This document shows, piece by piece, positions 47,020 through 56,642 of a DNA stretch of 64,000 bases; positions within the stretch are counted from its first letter, which is position 1; the number at the start of each line of letters is the position of its first letter. The notes under the pieces were generated by a model that made no database searches, was not told where the DNA came from, and saw nothing but the letters and a program-made list of their open reading frames with translations. Made by a program: the position numbers and the translations under genes. The DNA comes from Canna indica (taxonomy: Eukaryota > Streptophyta > Magnoliopsida > Zingiberales > Cannaceae). The DNA is taken from positions 71,363,501 to 71,427,500 of the forward strand of contig CP136890.1 in NCBI GenBank assembly GCA_034359265.1, given 5' to 3'.

Positions 47020-47900
47020 CATGTCGGCTGACGGGACTGTCCAGTGACCCGTGTACTAATTAATGTATTTGTATTATACCTTACTTTTAATTATATATTT
47101 TATTTGTTACTATGTGCACTAATGTATTTGTTTTATAAATATAGACGACGGTGTCGGATGACGGGACTGTCCAGCGACCCTCCCCGATGGCGGTCTTTGA
47201 GCGGACTCACCGTCGAGTACATGGGGCGGGGGAGTACATCGGCAACCGCGCTGCATACGTTATGGTAAGTATATTTGTTTAAATTATTCATTATATATTT
47301 ATAATTTAAGTTTTATGAAAAATATTAAACAAAAAATCAAACTCGAGTAGGAGACCTACACTCAGATGGTGATACAGCGCGGGAGCACCCTCGAGGACTT
47401 TGACGCGGGAGCGTGGGTCGAGGCTGCAGGTGGCTGGGACCACGGCCACGTATATGGCTCTGCAGATAGTGGTCATGCGCGAGCCGTGCTAGGGCCACTT
47501 GGGGTACCGACCACTTCGGTCGCTGGTGAGCGGCTGTCCACCTCCACGTCCAGTTATGATCAGAGTAGCAGAATAGGGATACTGGAGGAGATGGTTGCGC
47601 ATCAGGGTGAGATGATGGCGGAGATGCATGCTATGCTACGCAACATCTCAGCTCATATCGGAGCAGGCACCCCTCGGCATCATTTGATCCATCGTCCTCG
47701 AGTTAGTCCACAGCAGTGTACATCCAAGCACTCCAAACCCCGCCATATGATCCAGACCATCCTCCATCGTCATTTGTGGATAATTATAAATATAAGTATA
47801 ATTTTGAATTTGAATAGTTTTTATACGATTGTGGATAATTATAAATATAAGTATAATTGTTTTGATGTATATCTTGGTGTATTTATGATGTGTATGTGAA
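47020..47900 (+). pseudogene. Transposase_24 3' exons in CACTA D, TNP2 deleted
   Basis: After a residual TNP2 start (ATGTCGG at about 47022) the sequence jumps to an exon of the second gene. 47145-47262 encodes SDDGTVQRP...FERTHRRVHGAGEYIG, followed by GTAAGT. 47351 to about 47700 encodes YTQMVIQRGSTLEDFDAGAW, YGSADSGHARAVLGPLG and a coiled tail (EEMVAHQGEMMAEMHAML). A partial duplicate of the intron-exon edge (CTGACGGGACTGTCCAGTGA, about 47029) precedes the real exon, and shared TGTCGG at both sides suggests the deletion joined at microhomology. No start codon or core transposase domain remains. Confidence 0.78.
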
Positions 47901-47999
47901 TGGCTGTGTGTATGGGTGTATGGGTGTGTAAGTTATGTATCAGATAATGTGTCAATGTATTAATGGAAATTGGAAATTTGGAATTTTTAAATTTTTTCA

Positions 48000-48289
48000 A
48001 TTGTAGGTCTAGGTCATCAACAACTGCATTCCCACGACCGTTCATGGGAAAGCTGTTACTAAAAGTGTATCGTAAGCCGTTGCTGATAACCTACAATAAC
48101 GGCTTAGCAATGGACTTTCACTAACGGCCTTGCCACGGCCGCTCGGGCCGTTGCTGATCTGTTGCTAAGTTATCAGCAACGCGTGTTCCTGCCACGGCTC
48201 CGTTGCAACGGGCCGGGCCGCTGCACGCCGTTGCTGATGGTTTTCAGCAACAACTTCAGCTGTTGTTGATGTCTATTATTCCAGTAGTG
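48000..48289. repeat. CACTA D right subterminal repeats
   Basis: Motifs AACGGCTTAGCAA, GCCGTTGCTGAT and CAGCAACG in both orientations up to the CCAGTAGTG terminus, mirroring 45650-45870. Confidence 0.8.
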
Positions 48290-48922
48290 CGTGCCTATAC
48301 CTCGTAGCCTAACCCATGCATATGCCAACTCATAAATAAACATGGCGAAAAGAATAGCAGTTTCATTATGAACGAGAAAACAAAATATATTTTCATTTAA
48401 GAGGTAAAGTTTTTAGCAAAGAATTTAAAGTGCGAAAATAAATAAATCAAAGTTCAACAGCTTGTTCTTAACAAATGAAATCTGAAGACAAGACATAAAT
48501 GTCCCCAAGGAATTAGAGTTCCAAAATACCAAAATATAAGTGCATGACAAACTACCAAAGACTCGACTACGACCTCTAACTAGGACTGTTATGAGATCAA
48601 TGCGACTCATTTGCCCTCCAATCGCGCCAAGCGCTACAGCCCACCTCACTTGTCAGGCTCTGCAAAAAAATAGAATGAAACAACGGGTGAGTTCAAAAGA
48701 ACTCAGTGAGCGGTTCTACCAACTCCCATCATAAAAAATCAACCACAGAGAGTAAGAACAAAATGCCCCTAACTCATACAGGGTAATGCATTAAGTGGCA
48801 TGACTAGCTAACATGCCAACTGACCATCACACGACCAAAGGCAAGCCATTTCACTAAGCAGTGAAATACAACAGGCCTCAGTCTACCTGTGCACTAAGGC
48901 AACACATCACACTCAAGGGTTA

Positions 48923-49270
48923 TAAGGATAATCGGGATTGGCACATCCGAACTTATCCTATAATAGAACCCTTAGAATAAACGCAGGAATAATCGGGATT
49001 CGCCCATCCGAACTTATTCCTTAAATAAAACAACTCGGGAACAATTGAGATTTGCCCGTCCGAACTTGTTCCACTAGAAAACGCAGGAACAATCAGGATT
49101 CAGCCATCCGAGCTTGTTCCTTAAAGATAACGCAGGAATAATCGAGATTCGCCCATCCGAACTTATTCCTTAAGATATAGAAACTTGGGAACAATCAGGA
49201 TTTGCCCGTCCGAACTTGTTCCACAAGAAACGCATGAACAATCGGGATTCGCCCATCCGAACTTGTTCCT
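48923..49270 (-). repeat. Hairpin array of LTR copy 3, seven units
   Basis: Inverse-orientation counterparts of the 18115-18595 array, e.g. GGAATAATCGGGATT...CCGAACTTATTCC and GGAACAATCAGGATT...CCGAACTTGTTCC. In most units the paired ends match each other: AATAA with TTATT, AACAA with TTGTT, GGATAA with TTATCC. Confidence 0.85.
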
Positions 49271-51388
49271 TAAACACAGGTTGGGAATTAGCCATCCAAC
49301 CTTCCGGGCCAAGCCCGCAATTCGGCTCCTATCTGAGCCTCTCCACCATTCATAAATATATGACGCCAACAAGACCTAATTCAAGTGTCTCCTACGGTGT
49401 CTTAAGGATGTCTTTATTGGGAAACACCGCAATACTCAATGCCCGACCCCAACTCCTAGACCTGTAATATCATAAACCCATGAGATTTTATTTCATGCAT
49501 ATAATTTAATTTGTTGGTTGTTAATAGATTATGCTGCCCCTTGACTTTTAATTATACAATTAAAATTTTCATTTGCCAAAATTAGGATTTTGTTTTCAGT
49601 TACTGTTGAGCCTAAAACTGATGCACCCAAGTCGAATCTAACTTCCAAAATGTGTCCTATGGATGCAGATTATATTTTCTAGTCAAAATAATAGATTGCA
49701 CGACTATATTCAGTAAACTATACACATCACAATAGGGATTTCAAAATCTGTCATGAATCAATAATTCAGCATGAAGTTTTTAGCAAAATTGAGTTTTCAG
49801 CATATCAAGGTAATAAATCCAAAAATTCCAGTAATTAAATCATTAATTACCACCACAACAGATTTATAACATCAAGATAAATCATACAAAGATTAATTCA
49901 TAATTCTTAATCAAGACTTTGCATGCATCCATATCATCTTTAAATCAAGACTTAAGATTCAACATCAAAAACCCAAACAAGAACATACATGGCAACAAGA
50001 TTAAATCTTTTCACATGCAAAACAAGGATTCATATGCTGAAATTAAAGATTTAGATAGGAATCATGCGTAGCATCATAGGAACATAATCAAGATTAGGAA
50101 TTTAAAAGCTTAAACCTCAAAAACATCGAGAACTCCTCTTAGGCATTTCATCGAACATGCACCTTGAGGGCGACCCAATCCCCTCCTTGGCCGAGCACCC
50201 CTAGGGTAATCCTAGGGCTGTCGAGCCCCATAGGGTGGGGGGTCTTCGGGCCTGCTCTTCCATGCCAACAAAAGAAATGGCAAGAACTCGAGATTCGACG
50301 GAAAAACCAACAAGAACATCTCGATTTCAAGAACGGCTCAAGAACACGAAGATGAAATTTAAAGAAAGGAGAGATAAAACCACTCACATGATTTAGGAAG
50401 AGGAAATCAGAGAAAATCCCAATCGGCGGCCTCCGAATCCGGCCTAAAAGGTGGCGGTGACAGCTTAACTCCATAAGGGGGAAGGGGGTAGCGGCTCCTA
50501 CCAAGCAGGCGGCTTGGCTTCCAAGGGAGAGGAAGGGAGAGAGGAGCTTGGCTTTGCTCGGCGCCTCCAAGAGAGAGGAAGGGATGTCGACGGCTCCAAG
50601 AGAGGGAAGGCAGCTCCTCTCTTCTCTCTAGGCGGCTTGTGCGGCTCCAATAGGGAGCCGCCTAGCTATAGGGGGGGATTTTATAATCCCTTCCCCATCT
50701 CATCCAATCCTAACATCTTTTAACCCGCATCCGCCTCAAATCCGAATCCAAATCCGCTAACTCCTCAACCCAAACTAACCTCATGCTGAATACAAACATC
50801 AATCACATGCACACCCATGAAATGCATTTTAATAAATCAAGCACACGCATTACAACAATTAAATAAATTTATCTAAGCGGAAAAAGAAATCGCATAAATC
50901 ATATTCCTACTTATCCGAGCTTTCAAGCTCGCACCAGATCATGACTCGACTCAGCCCGTTAGACTGACAAAGATAAATAATAAAAATTATCATAATATCT
51001 CGGATATTACAGACGTTGTCGGTTGTTGCTAGTATCATCAACGACACTGCCCTGCCCTTGCTAAGTCGTTGTTGATGGTGTTACATTATCAACGGCCGCA
51101 ACGGCCTTAGCTAAGCCATTGCTAATAGCAACGACAACGTTGGCCATTGCTATTAGCCCGTAGTAATTAGACCAAATTCTACTAGTGTTCGAACCTTAGT
51201 ATCGTCGCTTAATGCGTATTATCTTGTTTGTGTAAATGTATTCACCTTGTGCGTATGTAATGTTGGTTTCTTCATCCTTCCGTACGTGGAAGTGATCTTG
51301 GATGTTTATCTCATCTTGTAGTTGTGACTTGTGAGTATTATAGCTCAGCTTCATTCTATGAATGAATTTCAACACCTTTTGGTTAAAA

Positions 51389-52880
51389 AATACTTAACAA
51401 AAATTAATAAAATCATAAATAAGACGGGTTGTTTTTTTATAGAAAAAATAAGATAAGATTGTGTCCCTGCCTGAAGTCGGGAAGATCGGGCCTCCGTGTC
51501 TCCTGGTCCAGCACGGCTCTAGTGGTGACCTGCAAAGACACTCTGACGCTTAAGTAAAAACAAATCCCAGATGATGGATGTGTAATCGGAATTGAGAGTA
51601 TAAGTGGTGTACATTGTGTCTGTTTTATGAGGCAGATCAGGAATGTTTTTGAATGACGATGTCTCCCAGAATCTCACAGAGATATGCCTTGAACGGGTTG
51701 ATGTTTATCTCGGAGATGGCAGACTCATTACTGCTGAATCCCTAGTAATTAATGAAGGATGTCGATATCCTTGTTTGGTCGGATGGAGCCCTTGGGCCTT
51801 GATTGTAGTTGGTTCACTCGAGTTTGGTTCATGGGTGTAGGCGCTTCTGGGCCTGACCCGGTTGGGCCAAAAGAGCTAGTTCGGTCCACAACGCCTAAGC
51901 TTGGTCGGAGTCTGAGGACTTCGTGCCGAGCTCTGATAATGCGTCGACTTATGTTCGTCTGCTGAGTTCTTTATTCATGTTGAGCTTATAACCTCGGGCC
52001 AGTTCATGGGTTTTGACTATGCTCTGTCTTCAACTAAATTATGTCGAAGCAAGAGGATTCAATATGCTTGAGTTATGTCATTTCGCGACTTTGCTTTCTG
52101 TGTGATGGGAGGGCGGGAGGGGCATCTTTTTCATGCGCCCATTGCCTCCCAGTGCATGCCACTTCATCATCTGCTTCGGGCAGAAGAAAATAATGGCATT
52201 AAGATTTGTCTGTTCTCAAGGCACTTGAGTGTTTGCTGTCGTTTGACGGAACTTTCCCCGTTAGTGGGGCGTGGTTGACATTTGTTAGATGCAGAGGTTC
52301 TCTTGGGGCTTTAAAAGCCTCGTGTCTTTCCCTTTTTTCTCTGCCCACTTAACTCTTGACATGGAGTGGAGAGTGCTTTGAATTTTCGTTCATCCAAAAG
52401 TCAACCTTGGGATGGCGGTGGATAGATCAGGGATTGTTGTGGGTTTGCTCCATGGGGCTTTATGAGGAGGATGAGGGGAGGTCGACAGCGGGTGACCGTT
52501 AGAGCTTTGAGTGGGCTGATTCGGGCCCAATATCCCAATATTTTCGATAATTAATAAAAATTAGTAAGACTCCAAGATGGATGTAATAAAATATGTAACT
52601 TAGGTTACCTGAGGCGTGCCATGTCTGTATTTAGTGCAAGTGGATGTGATGACTCCGCTCGCTAATCTCGTGGGGATATTGCTCAGAATGGGTCGAGGCT
52701 GATCCTGGAGATGATGGGCTTGTAATGATGTATCCCTCATGATAAGGAAGAACGTGGATGTCCATGTATGGTCGGGGTAGAGCCCCTAGTTGGAGTCGCT
52801 TGATTTGGCTCGAATTGGGTTGTGGGACGCTGCTGGGTCTAATCCGACAGGGCCCAATAGTTCTAGTTTGGTCCAATTAG
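51389..52880. repeat. Repeat E copy 2, uninterrupted
   Basis: Shares with copy 1 (21997-22256 and 35718-36330) the phrases TTCGTGCCGAGCT, TTTTGACTATGCTCTGTCTT and ACTTGAGTGTTTGCTGTCGT, plus a TATA-like GGGGCTTTAAAAGCC at about 52305. 51745-51900 and 52740-52880 are two diverged direct copies of the same block (TGTTTGGTCGGATGGAGCCC versus TGTATGGTCGGGGTAGAGCC). No ORF. Possibly LTR-derived; class not determined. Confidence 0.6.
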
Positions 52881-54973
52881 TTATATATGAAAAAATATAT
52901 TATATTTTACATATATATTATATTTTACATATATATTTAAAATATTAATTTACAAATAAAATTTAATTAATTTTTAATAAGAGTATATTGGTCATTTGGT
53001 ATATACTTCATAGGAAATACACATGTCAACCAAACATATTCTTGGTGGAAAGTTACACTTCCTATCAATTAATTTCTTGTTAATCAAACATATTTTTGGT
53101 ACTTTCGAAAAAATATACATGAAAAATTAATTCATGAGAATTACAACTTTTTATAGAAAGTTATTTCCCATGTCAACCAAACGAGGCTTAAGTACTCCAC
53201 TTTAGGCGGAAGGTGCGACAATTTTACTTGGCCTTGGAACTGCCTTTATCTTGTGGTCTTCGAATTTGATCCTAACTAGCTAATTGATGTATTAAACCAA
53301 AGACCCCATATTTTCATAGGCGAATTCAAAAGATAATTCATTATACTAATGTATAAAAATTAATAAATATTATTCATACATAATTTATAAGCACAAAACA
53401 CATCTTATATATATATATATTTTAAAATTATAGATATTCTCAATAAGATTTCTACTTGGATAGCATTGCATAATATTTCATTATCAATTGTATTGAAAAA
53501 TATCTCTCTTAACAAATGTGTGTTGTGGGTCAATGGGCTACGCGTCGAACGACGTACAAATTGTGATCGTACCGGTGAGGGATGTAGTTGCGTGTGATTG
53601 GGTCCTAAATGCAAGAAGAAAAATGTGTGACGATGTGAGCACAAGGACGTCACAACTCAACCAGCGTCGAAGGAAAGAACAAGAACAAAAATGAGGATAA
53701 AAATGGATTGGATTTAGCAATTTTAGTTATTAATTTTAAAATTATTTTAAAAGTTAAAAAATAATAATATAAAATAATTTTATTTTAAAGAGAAAGTAGA
53801 ACAATACTATCGGGGAGGGGGGGGGCAAATATTATATTAAGGGTCCAAAATTTGATTTTTCCCGTATATAAATTTTAGCCCTAACCTATTCTTGACTCTG
53901 TACCATTTTTAGCCACAATCATATATAAATTTTCCCATATATGATTGAGGCGGAAGAGACGAGGCTGAAGAAGAGAAGGGGATTAAGGCAGAAGAGATGA
54001 GGTTGAAGAAGTAGAGGAGAAGGGGATTACGACAAAAAAAAAGAGGAGAGACCGAGATGATGGGCATTTTTGTTAAAAAAATAGAAAAAAAAGATTTTCA
54101 CCTCATTGGTGATCTACTTAGATGTCGTTTGGTTGACACAACTCCCTGCAGAAAGTTGTATTTTTTGATCTTGTTTGGTTGACACAATTCATGCATTTTG
54201 TATAAAGTACAATTTTTTTAGAAAGTGTGACTTCCTGCAAAATCCAAGATGTAACTTATCTAGGGGTAAGGGGGGCCTAGGTAAGTAGCACTTCCTGTGC
54301 CGTATTTAAAAGATAAAGACAATTGTATACTCACATTTGTATTTAATACTAGACTTAATTTATATTTTCAACATTATAAAATTAGATAATTTATAATTTA
54401 TTGACTTATTTTATTTTAATTTTGAACTAAATATGTAATTTTTTATATTAACTTTAAATAAAAATTAATTTTTTATATATAATAAATTATATATAATATT
54501 ATATTAATTATATATGAAAAAAATTATATTATATTTTACATATACGTGTTAAAATAATAATTTATAAATAAAATTTATTTTTTCATATATTCTAATATAT
54601 ATAAAAATTAAAATATTAATTTATAAAAAAAAGGATATATTGGTCATTTGATGTATACTTCCTAGGAAGTATCCATGTCAACCAAATATGTTATGGGTGA
54701 AAATTTACACTTCATATCAAGTAATTTTTTATCAACCAAATGTATTTTTGGTACTTTTCGAGAAATATAGGAGGAAATTAATTTGTGAGAATTATAATTT
54801 TTCGTAAGAATTTACTCCCTATGTTCATTAAGGCTATCTACCTTGCTAGTTTGTACTTGGTAATGGGCCCAATATAATTTACTGGTAATTTGGCTTAGGC
54901 AAACCTGTTAATGTAATGGCTAGATAATTTAAATCAAGATTCATGGTAATCTGGAAAATTACCTTAGTATCAA
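52881..54973. other. AT-rich region with related TIR-type repeats
   Basis: 52985-53190 and about 54610-54830 are diverged direct copies (TATTGGTCATTTG, CATGTCAACCAAA, TTTTTGGTACTTT, GAGAATTA). The second belongs to a longer unit starting at about 54120 with GATGTCGTTTGGTTGACACA, whose inverse ATGTCAACCAAACGAGGC ends the first. This TIR style fits MITEs. 53200-54110, including a G-run near 53815 and a purine-rich stretch at 53945-54050, holds nothing recognisable. Confidence 0.5.
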
Positions 54974-55400
54974 TTGTCGCCTAAGATGAATGTGTGGATC
55001 TCCGTGAGACTCCCCAAGCTTGATCAGATTTTGTACTTGGCCTCACGTGGTCCTGACTTTGTTCGTTCTGTAGTTTATTATTTATTTTTTGAAAGAAATA
55101 ATTCGAGTTGTATTAAGAGATGTTCACCCATGTTATCGTGCTGCCGTAGTTGCTCCTCAAGGCCTCGTGGTCGTGGACCCAAGCCTCAGTCTCGCGTTAG
55201 GACGAATCCTAATTAGGTGTCACATTTCCACCTATTAGGGGCGAACCATTTTTAATATTGAACGTAATTAAAATCATTAATACTGAACATAAAATAAAAA
55301 TACTAAGTTTAGTTATTTGCAATACAGGTTCATTTTTGCTCTAGGTTCAGTCTGAATTATACTAGGTTTAATTTTAATAAGACTAGATTCATTTTTATAA
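54974..55400. other. Distal upstream region of the boron transporter, no gene
   Basis: Mixed-composition then AT-rich DNA, with TGAACC / GGTTCA motifs from about 55250. No coding similarity recognised. Confidence 0.45.
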
Positions 55401-55520
55401 GGGATTCCATAAAAATTACTATGGAGCCGGGCTTCATAAAAATTGCACTTTTCCAACAACGCCTCGTTATTGAATAAAACTTCTATGGAGCCGGGCTCCA
55501 TAGAAATTTTTATGGAGTCC
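55401..55520. mobile_element. MITE, 120 bp, upstream of BOR
   Basis: Terminal inverted repeats of about 27 bp: GGGATTCCATAAAAATT..CTATGGAGCC at 55401-55428 and its inverse GGCTCCATAG..AATTTTTATGGAGTCC at 55494-55520. The inner edge of the right repeat forms CTATGGAGCC-G-GGCTCCATAG. I could not assign a TSD. It lies roughly 200-350 bp before the likely promoter of the boron transporter. Confidence 0.65.
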
Positions 55521-55689
55521 TTCCTATGAGTGAACTTAGGTTTATTAACATTGAACCTAGTATAATTTATATTAAATTTAAAGTAAGAGTGAACCTATAT
55601 TGCAAATGAATGAACCTAGTATTTTCAGTTCAAGTTCAATATTAATGATCCTAAGTTCAATATTAAAAAATTTAAATTCACTAGCTGCA

Positions 55690-56642
55690 TGTAAATTTTT
55701 TTTCCTAGTTACTCGACTCATCGTGTGCTTATTCTGCTTCTCCGTCCTCTCTCTCTCTCTCGCGCGCGCGCGCGCGCAAAAGAGCAAAAGAAGAGGAGGG
55801 CTGTGGCGCTGTGCCTCGCGCCCGCCCTTTGGAGTTTGGAGGAAGGCATTACGCACGCTCTTTTCACTGAGTTCTCCTCCTTTCTTGTGAGAACAGAGAG
55901 CCTGCACAGGTTGCTAGCTGCTACTTCTTTACTTTACGTTGATGGAAACGAGGGAACTGGGTTTCTCGAAGCGTATTTCTTTGATGAACCGCATTTATTT
56001 GGCAGCGTGCTTCCTTTTCTAGGCTCGTGGGATTCGTATTCTGCTCTCCTTTTTGACGATTTGGAGTTTTTTTGCCTTTTTAATGACTCTTATGTTATGG
56101 GGGACTTTTTTTTGGCTTTGCATTCGGTTTTCACTCGCAGTGAGAAAGGCAATAATATATGAATTTTTCTATTGGAAATAATATCAGCGAGAATCTTCAT
56201 ATTATCCGGCGCCTCTTACATTGTTGGTTTTTTCCGCTCATATATTCTTTGTTTCGTAGTTTTCATGCTCTGTTCTGTGTTTGTATAGTTTATTCTTTTC
56301 TTTTTTAATGCAAAATCGGTATTAAAAAAAGAATGACTTTCTTATCTTCTGCATGTTTTGCCGTTTGTTTCAGATGTTGAACATCGGCGTTTACCTTCGT
56401 GGATGCTAAATAGATTCTTATTCCTTCTTGCATGTTAGATGTTAGTGGTTGTTTGTGGTTGGTGAAGGAGACATTACTGGTGTATTTTGCGCCTTATAAC
56501 ACTATCCTCGTCTCTTGATGTGGTTCCTTTCAAAATCGATTCATATCAATGGGTTTGTCGTGTTCTTAATACGAATTGGTGTTACTGGTTTTTTACATGA
56601 CATTTGATCCATTTTTGATGTTCTTAGTTGTTCTCTTCAGCT
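55690..56642 (+). promoter_or_regulatory. Proximal promoter and 5' untranslated region of the BOR gene
   Basis: A CT-repeat running into CG-repeat (CTCTCTCTCTCGCGCGCGCG, about 55749-55778) marks a Y-patch-like promoter or leader zone typical of plant genes. TTCTCTTCAG at 56631-56640 is a good splice acceptor just before the start codon, so the leader probably has an intron; I cannot fix its donor. A 26-codon upstream ORF starts at 55942 and ends at 56022, and an ATGTAA lies at 55689. Arabidopsis BOR1 uses AUG-stop elements for boron-dependent translation, but whether these are in the mature mRNA here is unknown. Confidence 0.45.

Larger units (their letters stand above)
45630..48289 (+). mobile_element. 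CACTA element D, 2660 bp deletion derivative
   Basis: Left end CACTACTAGAAATAGG at 45630; right end CTATTATTCCAGTAGTG at 48289. Flanks CAT (45627-45629) and CGT (48290-48292). The uninterrupted site in LTR copy 2 reads GTATACGTACC, so CAT is a mutated CGT and the 3-bp TSD is confirmed. It keeps the left subterminal array (CAACGGC / GCCGTTG), C/T-rich leader, minisatellite, long hairpin and the 3' exons of the Transposase_24 gene, but lacks TNP2 entirely. Confidence 0.92.
45585..51011 (-). mobile_element. Solo LTR (copy 3), Gypsy-type, split by CACTA D
   Basis: + strand edges TGTCACGCCCC at 45585 and GGATATTACA at 51011. Flanks AACGT and GACGT (45580-45584, 51012-51016) are a 5-bp TSD with one mismatch, inside the subterminal repeats of CACTA C. 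Removing CACTA D gives about 2.76 kb. Seven hairpin-array units remain at 48923-49270. The TATA region is at about 50680. Same family as copies 1 and 2. Confidence 0.85.
44274..51187 (-). mobile_element. CACTA element C, non-autonomous, split by a solo LTR
   Basis: Left end TACTACTAGAATACA at 44274 (expected C replaced by T); right end AAATTCTACTAGTG at 51187. TSD is TTC on both sides (44271-44273, 51188-51190) and the flanks rejoin into the SINE. Subterminal arrays of CGTTGCTAA / TTAGCAACG lie at 44295-44520 and at 45495-45584 plus 51012-51150. Without the nested LTR it is about 1.5 kb. Only the tail of the second CACTA gene remains, on the minus strand, so the element is a deletion derivative in minus orientation. 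Confidence 0.85.
44217..51388 (+). mobile_element. SINE copy 2, split by CACTA C
   Basis: 44217-44273 plus 51191-51388 reconstitute the SINE seen whole at 21731-21996: ACCCACTGTTGCTCAAGTAG on the left, then GAACCTTAGTATCGTCGC on the right. The tail GGTTAAAAAATACTTAACAA and the right-hand TSD-like sequence match copy 1. The left flank differs (Gypsy pol), so the left TSD has been lost to a deletion or recombination. Confidence 0.7.

Noticed and set aside
50148..50570. 140-codon minus-strand open frame
   Set aside because: Lies in the GC-rich leader of solo LTR copy 3; the equivalent regions of copies 1 and 2 are open in other frames without shared protein sequence.
55725..56162. 145-codon open frame before BOR
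   Set aside because: No ATG start (begins at an alternative codon), no family resemblance, and spans the CT/CG repeat; best read as leader sequence.
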